Position numbers and translations under genes: made by a program. From contig NZ_JAMHIV010000025.1 of the NCBI RefSeq assembly GCF_023897065.1, positions 103,245 through 167,244 on the forward strand: a stretch of 64,000 nt of DNA, written 5' to 3'. The notes beneath the pieces are model-generated. The model was not told the DNA's origin and ran no database searches. It saw only the letters and a program-made list of their open reading frames with translations. This DNA comes from Crossiella sp. SN42 (GTDB taxonomy: Bacteria > Actinomycetota > Actinomycetes > Mycobacteriales > Pseudonocardiaceae). Of the stretch, positions 28,078 to 36,248 are shown piece by piece; position 1 is the first letter of the stretch, and each line of letters begins with the position of its first letter.

Positions 28078-28109
28078 GCATTGGCAAGGGTCCTTACGAA
28101 CGAAAATCC
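28078..28109 (-). promoter_or_regulatory. Operator-like element upstream of GH2 copy 2
   Basis: The counterpart of 25257-25288, read on the minus strand as TTCGTAAGGACCCTTGCCAA preceded by GGATTTTCG. It lies 73 nt before the GH2 copy 2 start and about 84 nt before the divergent beta-helix gene, so one bound regulator could control both. Confidence 0.55.
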
Positions 28110-28192
28110 GCACTTGCCCACCCGCCCTCCGGCGGGTAAAGCTGCGCGCGTCAACCAAACCGCCGCCCGCGTTTGGGAGATGGAGACGATCG

Positions 28193-29875
28193 ATGACGAT
28201 CGAACGCAGAACGTTCCTCGCCGGTGGCGCCGCAGCCGCAGCCTGCGCCCTGACCAGCGGAGCGGGCTCGGCGCAGGCCGCGGCGGAGACCGGTGAGGGA
28301 AGGGCGCCGAGGGCTGAGCTGTGGCAGGAGTACGTCCGCAACCCGCACAACCACCCGCAGATCCCGGACGTCTCCTTCGCCGGGTACCGCACCGGTGAGC
28401 GGTGGCCGAACCTGCCGGTCCGGGCCAACGTGCTGCGCTACGGCGCGGTGCGGGACGGCTCGGCCGACGCCAGCGCCGCGATCAACGCGGCCATCGTGGA
28501 CGTGGGCAGGCGGGGCGGCGGCGCGGTGCTGCTGCCCGCCGGCACCTACCGGATCGAGAACATCATCCAGCTCGGCTACGACAACGTGGTGCTGCGCGGC
28601 GAGGGCAGCGGGCGGACCACGCTGTACGCCACCCGGTCGCTGGAGGAGATCGTCGGCATCAACCGCAGCCGCTACGGCAGCGAGAACTCGGCCTGGAGCT
28701 GGGCAGGGGGCCTCGTCTGGGTCAGCCACCGGGACCGGCACCGGCCGCTGGTGGAGGCGATCAAGGCCAAGAAGTGGCCGCTGGAAGGCTGGCTGGGCAA
28801 CGAGGGCGAGGGCATCCGCACCCTGACCACGGTCACCGCACCCGCCTCCCGCGGCGGGTTCACCCTCACCGTGGCTGACAGCAAGGCGCTGCACGCCGGC
28901 CAGCGGGTGCTGGTGCAGATCGACGACGACGCTGAGTACGGGCTGCTCCGGCACATGTGCGGCGACGGCCCCGGCACCGCCGAGTACGTGTGGTCGAACA
29001 AGGACAAGCTGCTCTCCTACCGCCCGTTCCAGTGGCCGGTGCGGATCACCAAGGTGCGCGGCAACCAGGTCACCCTGGAACAGCCGCTGCCGGTGGACGC
29101 CCGGCTGGCCTGGAAGCCCCGGCTGACCACCTTCGCCCCGCCGATCACCGGCGCCGGCGTGGAGGGCCTGACCATCCGCATGGTCAAGACGGTCCGGCCC
29201 AAGCACCTGCTGGACAAGGGCTACAACGGCCTGGCCTTCCAGTGCGCCTGGGACTGCTGGGCCGACGACGTGGCCGTGGTGGACAGCGACAACGGCTTCC
29301 TACTGGTCGCGACCAAGGGCGTCACCCTGTCCAGGACCAGCGTGGCCGGGCGGGGCCAGCACCACTCCTACGCCTGCCGGGAACAGGCGCACGACAACCT
29401 GGTGGAGAACTTCCGCATCGGCAAGTTCACCGAGCCGCCCACCCCCGGCTCCGGCCACCACGGCATCAACGTCGAGGGCCTCTCCTGCGGCAACGTCTGG
29501 TCCAAGGGCGTGATGGAGGCAGGCACCTTCGACACCCACCGCGGCCTGCCCTTTGCCAACGTGCGCACCGAGGTCAGTGTGTTCAACGACGGCAACCACG
29601 GCGGCAGCGCCAACGCCGGGCCGTTGTACGGGGCCCGGTTCACCCACTGGAACGTCACGGTCACCAACGGCAGGGCGGGCTGCGTGAAGATCGACCACGT
29701 GGCCCCGTACAGCGCCACGGTCGGCATCTCCGAGGTCACCGAGTTCGGCCAGATCGACAAACCGGACTTCACCGGCCCGCTCAACTCCAGGATCGAGTCC
29801 TACGGAAACCCCGCGGTGAACCCGCCGAACCTGCACCGCGCCCAGCGTGAGCTGCGGAAATGGCGAGGCCGCTGA
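28193..29875 (+). CDS. Tat-exported right-handed beta-helix (pectate-lyase-3-like) protein
   Basis: A 560-residue protein. The twin-arginine signal [20 protein letters not shown] has Arg5-Arg6 and an AQA cleavage site. The mature protein begins with a pectate-lyase-3 type domain (VLRYGAVRDGSADASAAINA then GGGAVLLPAGTYRIENIIQL), followed by the turns of a parallel beta-helix with repeated short Asn/Asp-rich coils. These proteins act on polysaccharides as lyases or hydrolases outside the cell. Placement opposite the two exo-glucosaminidases suggests part of the same polymer-degrading set. The substrate is not evident. The ATG has GGAGA about 7 nt upstream. A perfect 16-bp inverted repeat follows the gene. 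Confidence 0.8.
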   Translation: MTIERRTFLAGGAAAAACALTSGAGSAQAAAETGEGRAPRAELWQEYVRNPHNHPQIPDVSFAGYRTGERWPNLPVRANVLRYGAVRDGSADASAAINAAIVDVGRRGGGAVLLPAGTYRIENIIQLGYDNVVLRGEGSGRTTLYATRSLEEIVGINRSRYGSENSAWSWAGGLVWVSHRDRHRPLVEAIKAKKWPLEGWLGNEGEGIRTLTTVTAPASRGGFTLTVADSKALHAGQRVLVQIDDDAEYGLLRHMCGDGPGTAEYVWSNKDKLLSYRPFQWPVRITKVRGNQVTLEQPLPVDARLAWKPRLTTFAPPITGAGVEGLTIRMVKTVRPKHLLDKGYNGLAFQCAWDCWADDVAVVDSDNGFLLVATKGVTLSRTSVAGRGQHHSYACREQAHDNLVENFRIGKFTEPPTPGSGHHGINVEGLSCGNVWSKGVMEAGTFDTHRGLPFANVRTEVSVFNDGNHGGSANAGPLYGARFTHWNVTVTNGRAGCVKIDHVAPYSATVGISEVTEFGQIDKPDFTGPLNSRIESYGNPAVNPPNLHRAQRELRKWRGR

Positions 29876-29930
29876 CCGATTGGTTTTCGACAGGTTGCTC
29901 ACAGCCTGCGCACAGCAGGCACGCGCATCC

Positions 29931-29968
29931 TCGGTGTCAGCCACCCAGAACCGGGTGGCTGACACCGA
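29931..29968 (+). terminator. Perfect 16-bp inverted repeat between beta-helix and proline-rich genes
   Basis: The arms at 29931-29946 and 29953-29968 are perfectly complementary with a 6-nt loop. They begin 55 nt after the beta-helix stop and end 13 nt before the next ATG. It may be a terminator of the upstream gene, or a structure/operator in the leader of the next one. It lies directly against the GAGGAG ribosome site. Confidence 0.55.
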
Positions 29969-29981
29969 CCGAGGAGCGCAC

Positions 29982-30527
29982 ATGTCCGAGGAGAACGAGA
30001 AGAGGGCGGCCGGTTCTCCCGAGGAACCGGCCACCCCGGAAGCCCCCACCCAACCGGTAGCCCCCGCACCGCAGGCCACGGCCCAGCCCACCCCGCCGGG
30101 CGAAGCACCGCAGCCCACGCCCCAGCCGGAAGCGCGGCACGGCGCGGAAGCCCCCGCCCAGCCCGGCGGCGAAGCCCCGCCGCAGCCCGCCGCGGCTGCT
30201 CCGGGCCAGCCTGCGGCCGAGCACACCGCCGCCGTCCCCGGTGGCCAGCCCACCGCCGCCCAGCCCGCCGCCGCTCCCACCGGCCCGCCACCCGCGCCCC
30301 GCCCCAAGCGCCTGCGCGGCTTCGCCAAGCGCAAGTCCGTCCAGCTCGTCGCGGTCGCCCTGCTCGGCGCGGTGGTCGGCGGCGGCGTGGTCGGCTTCGC
30401 GGGCGGCCCCGGCGGTCACCGCCACGGGCACGAGTTCGCCAAGTACGGCGGCGGCGACCGGCCGGACGGTCGTTTCGAGCGTGGCCCCGGTCCCCGATTC
30501 GAGGTCCCTGACCGATTTGACCGATGA
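29982..30527 (+). CDS. Single-pass membrane protein with disordered proline-rich N-terminus
   Basis: A 181-residue protein. Residues 1-110 are an acidic, Pro/Ala/Gln-rich low-complexity segment. A basic stretch RPKRLRGFAKRKS precedes one transmembrane helix (VQLVAVALLGAVVGGGVVGF). The C-terminal tail is Gly/His/Arg-rich (GGHRHGHEFAKYGGGDRPDG) and probably extracellular. GAGGAG lies 8 nt before the ATG. No known family. Similar Pro-rich, one-helix proteins are common in Pseudonocardiales. It stands alone between two hairpins. Confidence 0.65.
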   Translation: MSEENEKRAAGSPEEPATPEAPTQPVAPAPQATAQPTPPGEAPQPTPQPEARHGAEAPAQPGGEAPPQPAAAAPGQPAAEHTAAVPGGQPTAAQPAAAPTGPPPAPRPKRLRGFAKRKSVQLVAVALLGAVVGGGVVGFAGGPGGHRHGHEFAKYGGGDRPDGRFERGPGPRFEVPDRFDR

Positions 30528-30555
30528 TTGTCTAGAGAACAACCTGGCAAATTTG

Positions 30556-30584
30556 TGATCACCACAGCCGCTACTGGGTGATCA
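30556..30584 (+). terminator. Possible terminator of the proline-rich gene
   Basis: TGATCACC / GGTGATCA (30556-30563 and 30577-30584) can be extended by CAG/CTG across one bulged base. It starts 28 nt after the stop. The remaining sequence to 30717 shows no gene. Confidence 0.4.
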
Positions 30585-30717
30585 TCTTCCCCAATGGAGT
30601 GCAGTCGGCGTGCCATCCGTGCACGGAGTGTGCGTGCGCGCTAGGTTTGACTCGTCGGTGGGTGGTTTTCGGATCTCCTTCCAACCCACCACCGGCGGTG
30701 TTTGTGGAACACAGTTG

Positions 30718-30762
30718 GCTTCGTGGCCTTGGGGTACGGGGAAGATCGCAAGGCCACGAAGC
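30718..30762 (-). terminator. Terminator of the sugar-acid operon
   Basis: A perfect 14-bp stem (30718-30731 with 30749-30762) and 17-nt loop start on the last base of the FCD regulator stop codon, reading on the minus strand. It fits the end of the three-gene operon. Confidence 0.65.
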
Positions 30763-31463
30763 TACTTCCGCGCCAGCAGCGACTCGACCTCCGCCGCCGC
30801 GCTCGCCACGATCTGGCGCAACAACTTCTCCGCCCGTTCCGGCTTGGCCTCCGCGATCGCCCGCGCCACCTCCACGTGCCGCCTGGTGGCCACCGCGTCC
30901 GGCACCGCGGGCATCAGGTGCAGCCGGTTGCGGCCGCGCAGCGCCTCGGCGGTGAAGTCACCGAGGTGGGCGAACATCTCGTTCCCGGAGGCGGTCAGCA
31001 CCAGCCGGTGGAAGGCCACGTCCACCTCCACGAACCGGTCCACCTCGCCCAGACCCGCCAGCCGGGACAGCTCGGCCGCCAGCTCCAGCAGCTCCGCGCG
31101 CTGTTCCTCGGTGGCCGTCCGCGCGGCCAGCGCGCCCGCCGCGGGTTCCACCGCCGCGCGCACCTCGCTGAGCTCGCGCAGCTGCGCCCCGCGCCGGGTG
31201 CCGGCCAGCCGCCAGCGCACCACCTGCGGGTCGAACAGGTTCCACTCGGTGCCCGGCCGCACCGTGGTGCCGACCTTGGGCCTGCTGTGCACCAGCCGCA
31301 TCGCCTCCAGCACCCGCACCGCCTCCCGCGCCACCGTCCGGGACACCCCGTGCCGCGCGGCCAGCTCCTCGATCCGCAGCACGTGGCCGCCGGGGATGGC
31401 GCCGGAGGTGATGGCCTGGCCGAGCGTCTCCAGCAGCTGACCGTGCAGGCCGCGCTGGGTCAC
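30762..31463 (-). CDS. GntR/FCD-family transcriptional regulator
   Basis: A 233-residue regulator. The N-terminal GntR winged helix is QLLETLGQAITSGAIPGGHV followed by IEELAARHGVSRTVAREAVRVLEA. The FCD ligand-binding domain (about 85-230) has the metal-site Asp/His pattern in VDVAFHRLVLTASGN and RHVEVARAIAEA. FadR-type regulators of this class respond to sugar acids and usually repress the adjoining catabolic genes. The GTG at 31463 overlaps the aldolase stop by 4 nt, so the regulator is the last gene of the operon it probably controls. Confidence 0.88.
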   Translation of the reverse strand: MTQRGLHGQLLETLGQAITSGAIPGGHVLRIEELAARHGVSRTVAREAVRVLEAMRLVHSRPKVGTTVRPGTEWNLFDPQVVRWRLAGTRRGAQLRELSEVRAAVEPAAGALAARTATEEQRAELLELAAELSRLAGLGEVDRFVEVDVAFHRLVLTASGNEMFAHLGDFTAEALRGRNRLHLMPAVPDAVATRRHVEVARAIAEAKPERAEKLLRQIVASAAAEVESLLARK

Positions 31464-32080
31464 CCGCGGTCTCCATCGAGCGTGGCCACCAGGTTCCGCA
31501 CCCGCGCGGCCGCCTGTTCCGGGCCGCCCTCGGTCAGCGCCGAGCCGACGCCGCAGGCCACCGCGCCCGCGGCCACCCAGTCCGGCACCTCCGCCAGCGC
31601 GACCCCACCGGTCGGCAGCACCGGCGCCTGCGGCAGCGCGGCACGCACGTCGGCCAGCCAGCGCGGGCCAAAACCCCTGGCGGGGAACAACTTCACCGCG
31701 TCCGCCCCGTGTTCCAGGGCGGTGACGATCTCGGTCGGGCTGGCCACCCCGGGCAGCGCGGCCGCGCCGTAGCGGTGCGCGGTGCGGATGACCTCGGGGT
31801 GCAGGCTGGGTGAGACCAGGAAGCTGGCCCCGGCCAGGGTGGCCAACCGGGCGCTCGCCTCGTCCAGCACGGTGCCCGCGCCCAGGGTGATGCCCGGCCT
31901 GCCCGCCAGCTGCTCGATCACGCGCAGCCCGCCGGGGGTGGTGAGCGCGATCTCCAGGGTGCGCAGCCCGGCGTCGATCATCGCCTCGGCGGTGGCCAGG
32001 GCCGTCGCCGCGTCCCCGGCGCGCACGATGCCGAACACCCGTTGCCCGGCCAGCGCGGCCATGGTTTCCCATCGGTACAA
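31460..32080 (-). CDS. 2-keto-3-deoxy-(6-phospho)gluconate/galactonate aldolase
   Basis: A 206-residue class I aldolase of the Eda family, which cleaves KDPG-type keto-deoxy sugar acids to pyruvate and an aldehyde. It has GIVRAGD near the N-terminus (usually the start of the first strand), LEIALTTPGG with the catalytic Glu, and VKLFPARGFG with the Schiff-base Lys130. The TTG start at 32080 (MYRWE, a frequent Eda N-terminus) lies 7 nt after AGGAG. TTG 32083 and ATG 32062 are alternatives. It is coupled to the regulator downstream and 13 nt from the dehydratase upstream. Whether the substrate is phosphorylated cannot be read. Confidence 0.85.
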   Translation of the reverse strand: MYRWETMAALAGQRVFGIVRAGDAATALATAEAMIDAGLRTLEIALTTPGGLRVIEQLAGRPGITLGAGTVLDEASARLATLAGASFLVSPSLHPEVIRTAHRYGAAALPGVASPTEIVTALEHGADAVKLFPARGFGPRWLADVRAALPQAPVLPTGGVALAEVPDWVAAGAVACGVGSALTEGGPEQAAARVRNLVATLDGDRG

Positions 32081-32093
32081 CAAGAATCTCCTC

Positions 32094-33806
32094 TCAGAAG
32101 GCCGCGCGCGGCGGGCTCGAGTCCGTCGCGCCGACCAGGAAGTCCAGGTCCACCCCTCGATCGGCCTGCTGCACGTGCTCCCGGTACAGCCGCACCCAAC
32201 CCCGGTCCGGACCGTTCACCGGCGGCCGCCAGTCGGCCCTGCGCCGCGCCAGCTCCTCGTCGGAGACGTGCAGGTGCAGGCGGCGGCCCGGGGTGTCCAC
32301 GGTGATCAGGTCGCCGTCGCGGACCAGCGCCAGCGGCCCGCCGACCGCGGCCTCCGGGGCCACGTGCAGCACGCAGGCGCCGAAGGCGGTGCCGCTCATC
32401 CTGGCGTCGGAAATCCGCACCAGGTCACGGATTCCGGCGTCCAGCAGCTTCTGCGGCAGCGCCAGGTTGCCCACCTCCGGCATGCCCGGGTAGCCCACCG
32501 GACCGGTGTTGCGCACCACCAGCACGGTGTCCGCGGTGACCGGCAGGTCGGGGTCGCCGATCACCGCGTGGTAGTCCTCCACCGAGTCGAAGACCAGCGC
32601 GGGACCGGTGTGCGACAACAACCTCGGCTCGGCCGCGGACTGCTTCACCACCGCCCCGCCGGGCGCCAGATTGCCGCGCAGCACCGCGGTCCCGCTGCCC
32701 GCGGGCTGCACCGGGTTGTCCAGCGGCCGGATCACCTCCTCGTCGTGCACCACCGCGCCCGCGCAGTTGGCCACCAGGCCCTGACCGGTCACCGTGACCA
32801 CGTCGGCGTGCAGGTGCGCGCGGATCCGCTCGATCAGCGCGGGCAGCCCGCCCGCGTAGGCGAACTGCTCCATCAGGAACCGCCCCGAAGGCATCAGGTC
32901 CACCAGCAGCGGCAGCCGGGCGCCGATCCGGTCGAAGTCCTCCAGGTCCAGCGGCACGCCGAGGCGGCCGGCGATGGCCAGCAGGTGCAGCACCGCGTTG
33001 GTGGACCCGCCGATGGCCGCGTTGACCAGGATCGCGTTCTCGAAGGCCTTCCTGGTCATGATCTCCGCGGGTCGCGGGCCGTCTGTGGCCAGCGCGACCG
33101 CCCTGATCCCGGTCTGCTCGGCCAGCGTGCCCCGCCGCGCGTCCACCGCGGGCAGTCCGGAGGCCCCGGGCAGCTGCATGCCGAGCGCTTCGGTGACACA
33201 GGCCATGGTGGAGGCGGTGCCCATGGTCATGCAGTGCCCGACCGAGCGGTTCAGGCAGGTCTCGAACTCGGTGAACTCGGCCTCGGTGATCGTGCCCGCG
33301 CGCAGCTCCTCGGTCATCCGCCAGATGTCGGTGCCGGAGCCGACCTCGCGCCCCCGGTAGTTGCCGTTGAGCATCGGGCCGCCGGTGAGCACGATCGCCG
33401 GCACCCCGGCGCTGGCCGCGCCCATCAGCGCGGCGGGGGTGGTCTTGTCGCAGCCGGTCAGCAGCACCACCGCGTCCACCGGGTTGGCCCTGATCAGCTC
33501 CTCGATCTCCATCGCGGCCAGGTTGCGGTAGAGCATGGTGCTGGGCCGCATCAGCGGCTCGCCGAGGCTCATCGCCGGGAACTCCAGCGGGAAGCCACCG
33601 GCCTGGTGCACGCCGCGCTTGACCGCCTCGGCGAGCAGCCGCAGGTGCGCGTTGCACGGGGTCAGCTCGGAGAAGGTGTTGCAGATGCCGACCACCGGGC
33701 GGCCGTCGAAGTGCTGCCCGCCGTAGCCGAGCCCGCGCAGGCTGTGCCGCGCGATGAAGCCGTTCTTGCCGGTGCCGCCGAACCAGGCGTGACTGCGGAG
33801 CGCCAT
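32094..33806 (-). CDS. IlvD/Edd-family sugar-acid dehydratase
   Basis: A 570-residue [Fe-S] dehydratase. Cluster cysteines are in CNTFSELTPCNAH, LLTGCDKTTPA and HCMTMGTASTMACV. The NAAIGGSTNAVLHLLAIAGR and SDARMSGTAFGACVLHVAPE blocks are typical. Partnership with a KDPG-type aldolase and an FCD regulator, rather than isoleucine/valine genes, points to an aldonic acid such as gluconate, galactonate or arabinonate. The ATG at 33806 has an excellent AGGAGG 3-4 nt upstream. It is first gene of the operon. Its product feeds the aldolase. Confidence 0.87.
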   Translation of the reverse strand: MALRSHAWFGGTGKNGFIARHSLRGLGYGGQHFDGRPVVGICNTFSELTPCNAHLRLLAEAVKRGVHQAGGFPLEFPAMSLGEPLMRPSTMLYRNLAAMEIEELIRANPVDAVVLLTGCDKTTPAALMGAASAGVPAIVLTGGPMLNGNYRGREVGSGTDIWRMTEELRAGTITEAEFTEFETCLNRSVGHCMTMGTASTMACVTEALGMQLPGASGLPAVDARRGTLAEQTGIRAVALATDGPRPAEIMTRKAFENAILVNAAIGGSTNAVLHLLAIAGRLGVPLDLEDFDRIGARLPLLVDLMPSGRFLMEQFAYAGGLPALIERIRAHLHADVVTVTGQGLVANCAGAVVHDEEVIRPLDNPVQPAGSGTAVLRGNLAPGGAVVKQSAAEPRLLSHTGPALVFDSVEDYHAVIGDPDLPVTADTVLVVRNTGPVGYPGMPEVGNLALPQKLLDAGIRDLVRISDARMSGTAFGACVLHVAPEAAVGGPLALVRDGDLITVDTPGRRLHLHVSDEELARRRADWRPPVNGPDRGWVRLYREHVQQADRGVDLDFLVGATDSSPPRAAF

Positions 33807-33821
33807 GACCCTCCTATCGGC

Positions 33822-33843
33822 AAAAGTATTACTAATGCGCATT
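33822..33843 (-). promoter_or_regulatory. Promoter/operator region of the sugar-acid operon
   Basis: An AT-rich island in GC-rich DNA, holding the perfect 10-bp palindrome AATGCGCATT (33834-33843) beside AGTA-T-TACT (33825-33833), 16-38 nt upstream of the dehydratase start. It is a likely binding site for the FCD regulator, overlapping the promoter. Confidence 0.45.
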
Positions 33844-33916
33844 CACTCTGCGGCAGTCGGCTGGCGCGTGTCCAGGGGAACAATCCGATCGTCGGAGGTT
33901 CGGGTTAGCCTTCGGC

Positions 33917-34297
33917 GTGCCTCTACGCAGAGCCGTTGACCCGCATGAACTGCGCGCCGCGGTGACCGAGGTCCTGCCCTGGCTGGACGGCGGTGACCAG
34001 CCCGATCGCGCCGCCCTGGCGGCCGCGGTCCGGCTGAGTTTGCGCACCCTGGAAGGGCTGGCGCCGGGCCGCAGCGTGGAGCTGCGGGTGCCGCCGTTCG
34101 CCGCGGTGCAGTGCGTGGCCGGGCCGAGGCACACCAGGGGCACCCCGCCGAACGTGGTGGAGACCGACCCCCGGACCTGGCTGGAGCTCGCGCTGGGCCG
34201 GCGCGACTGGGCCGCGGCGCTGGACGCGGGCAGCCTGACCGCCTCCGGCAACCGCGCGGAGGAGATCGCGGACTGGCTGCCGCTGCTGCGCGTCTAG
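33917..34297 (+). CDS. Sterol-carrier-like conserved actinobacterial protein
   Basis: A 126-residue protein with DPHELRAAVTEVLPWL, the basic helix LAAAVRLSLRTLEGLAPGRS, a beta-strand VELRVPPFAAVQCV, and a C-terminal TWLELALGRRDWAAALDAGS, which is the SCP2-like signature. It resembles the small protein encoded just before purF in mycobacteria (the Rv0807 position). Here it lies 5.7 kb upstream of purF, with unrelated genes between. GTG start. Ligand and role unknown. It is divergent from the sugar-acid operon with a gap of about 110 bp. Confidence 0.7.
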   Translation: MPLRRAVDPHELRAAVTEVLPWLDGGDQPDRAALAAAVRLSLRTLEGLAPGRSVELRVPPFAAVQCVAGPRHTRGTPPNVVETDPRTWLELALGRRDWAAALDAGSLTASGNRAEEIADWLPLLRV

Positions 34298-34308
34298 CCC
34301 GCCGTCCG

Positions 34309-34437
34309 GAACAGCCGCCCCAGCCCCGCGGACAGGACCCGCCCCGCCTCAGAACAGCTGCCCCGGCCCGGCGACAGGTCCCGCCCCCGCTTCAGAACAA
34401 CCGCCCCAGCCCTGCGAACAAGTCCCGCCCCGACTCC
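34309..34437 (-). repeat. Three tandem 43-bp repeats at the end of the DUF1023 gene
   Basis: GAACA-anchored units begin at 34309, 34352 and 34395, exactly 43 bp apart, with about 80% identity by eye. The last unit codes for the C-terminus GRDLFAGLGRLF of the DUF1023 protein. The other two lie beyond its stop codon and are non-coding. Because 43 is not a multiple of 3, each copy changes frame. Confidence 0.75.
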
Positions 34438-36248
34438 ACCAGCCGCCCCGCCCCGGTCGCCGCCGCATCCCCGAGATCGTTCAGCAGCTCCCGTCCGGTG
34501 TCCGCCGCCGCGTCCCGCGCCCCGTCCCAGTCCCCGGCCAGGGCGCTGCCGATGGCCCGTCCGCCGCCGTCCCACAGGTCCCCGCTCGCCTCGCCCAGCT
34601 CACCGCCGAGCCGCTCGCCGGCCCCGGTCACCAGCTGCGGCTGGCCGGTGGCGATGTGGCCCAGGTTGCGCAGCGACTCCGAGCCCTGGTCGAAGTAGGC
34701 CGAGTGCGCGTCCCGCATCCCGGCGTCCTCCGCCGCGCCGAAGCCACGCGCGCCGAAGCGGTCGTCGTAGGGACCGTGGTTGCCGCCGTCGGCGGTGAAC
34801 CAGCTGCCGTCGGTGGCCCGCACCACCGGGTCGTGCTCGGTCATCCCGGCCCACACCCGGCCGGGCAGCTCGGCCGCGCTGCCCGCGCCGACGCCGGGGG
34901 AGCCGACGAAGGCCAGCTCGTCCGCGGCCAGTCCCTGCATTCCGGCGTACCCGGCCACCGTGCTGCCGTAGCTGTGCCCGACCACGGTGAGGTGCTGCCG
35001 CTGCTCGGCCGCCGCGCGGTAGCCGTCCACGTCCGCGACCAGCCGCGCGCCGCCCTCGATCGCCTGGTCCGGCCTGCTCACCTGGGCGTTGGTGATCGCG
35101 TCCGGCGCGTCGTAGCCCAGCCACTGGATGGTCGCGTTGCCGCCGGGGCTGGCCGCGTCCATCTGCACCCGCAGGTTCGCCGCCTGGGCGAGGCTGAACC
35201 CGCCGAGTCCGGAGCCGGTGCCGGGCACGCAGACGGCCACATCCGTTGCCTTGTCCGGGTTTCCGAAGGCGACCGCGAGTCCGCCCTGGCCGCGTGGGCC
35301 GTCCGGCTCCCAGGCCATGACCAGCACCTCGTCGTGCCGGAGACCGCGTTCGGCGGCCAGCCGTTCGGCCTCGGTGAGCCGGGCCGCGGCCAGTTCGGTG
35401 TTGCGCACCTGGCGCTGGGCCTCGGCCCGCTCGTCCAGCAGCCGGGACAGCGCGGGATCGTTGGCGTTGCGCAGGTTCTCCGTGTCCGCGGGGTCCAGGC
35501 CCAGCTCGCGGGCACGTGCGGCGAGCCGGCGGTCGGCCTCGGTCAGCGCGCCCCGGAATCGCACGCCGTCCTCGGTGATCCGCCGCCGGTTCGCCGCGTC
35601 CAGCACCGGCGCGGGCAACCCCCGTAACCGGCCGAGCTGGTCGTAGTGGGTGAGCAGCAGCCGTTCTCGCTCCACAGTGGACAGTCCGGCCCACCAGGCG
35701 GCCACCTGCCGGGGGTCCGAGCCCACCGGCGGCACCGCGAGGCCGTGCGCGGGCAGCGCCTGCCACTCCTGGGTGTGCCCGGCCACCGTGCGGAAACCCG
35801 GCGCCAGCCGGTCCAGCGCGCCCGCCAGCGAGCGCAGCACCTCGGTGTAGGGCGCGCGCACCGTCTCCAGCGCGCGCACCACGGTCGCGGCCAGCTCCCG
35901 CTCCACCTCAGGCGAAGCCCCGGCCGGTCGCCCGCGCCACACGCCGATCGCCCGCTCCGCCCCGGCGCGCATGGTCCGCTGGGCCCGCGCGGCGGAGTGC
36001 ACGATGGCCACCGCCGAGCGCATCCGGCCCGCCGCGGCCGCCGCGGCCGTGCCGCTCAGCCCGGCCCGCTCGGTGAAGGCCGCGCCCGCGTCGCCTGACC
36101 ACGATCCCGCTGCCCGGCGGCTGTGCCGCACCGACTCGCCTGCCCGCTCCACCGCGCTGACCGCGCCGGTCAGCGGGTCCGCCGCCTCGGTGAGGCGGGT
36201 GGGCTCGCCGCTGGTCATCCGCTGGTACAGCGCCTCCGGATCGGTCAC
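34392..36248 (-). CDS. DUF1023-type alpha/beta hydrolase linked to type VII secretion
   Basis: A 618-residue protein. The N-terminal helical, Ala-rich segment (1-120, SWSGDAGAAFTERAG) resembles the WXG/EspA-like head of ESX substrates. The C-terminal half is a DUF1023 alpha/beta hydrolase with VCVPGTGSGLGGFSLAQAAN, LGYDAPDAIT and the nucleophile elbow VVGHSYGSTVAGYA. The acid and His are likely in TEHDPVVRATDG and DAHSAYFD. The GTG at 36248 overlaps the stop of the small EspC-like gene by 4 nt. No signal peptide is seen, so export by an ESX system is plausible. The natural substrate is unknown. The gene's 3' tail is duplicated (34309-34437). Confidence 0.82.
   Translation of the reverse strand: MTDPEALYQRMTSGEPTRLTEAADPLTGAVSAVERAGESVRHSRRAAGSWSGDAGAAFTERAGLSGTAAAAAAGRMRSAVAIVHSAARAQRTMRAGAERAIGVWRGRPAGASPEVERELAATVVRALETVRAPYTEVLRSLAGALDRLAPGFRTVAGHTQEWQALPAHGLAVPPVGSDPRQVAAWWAGLSTVERERLLLTHYDQLGRLRGLPAPVLDAANRRRITEDGVRFRGALTEADRRLAARARELGLDPADTENLRNANDPALSRLLDERAEAQRQVRNTELAAARLTEAERLAAERGLRHDEVLVMAWEPDGPRGQGGLAVAFGNPDKATDVAVCVPGTGSGLGGFSLAQAANLRVQMDAASPGGNATIQWLGYDAPDAITNAQVSRPDQAIEGGARLVADVDGYRAAAEQRQHLTVVGHSYGSTVAGYAGMQGLAADELAFVGSPGVGAGSAAELPGRVWAGMTEHDPVVRATDGSWFTADGGNHGPYDDRFGARGFGAAEDAGMRDAHSAYFDQGSESLRNLGHIATGQPQLVTGAGERLGGELGEASGDLWDGGGRAIGSALAGDWDGARDAAADTGRELLNDLGDAAATGAGRLVESGRDLFAGLGRLF

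Noticed and set aside
32094..33806. Dihydroxy-acid dehydratase IlvD of branched-chain amino acid synthesis
   Set aside because: The fold is the same, but the neighbours are a KDPG-type aldolase and an FCD regulator, with no ilv genes. A sugar-acid dehydratase is more likely.
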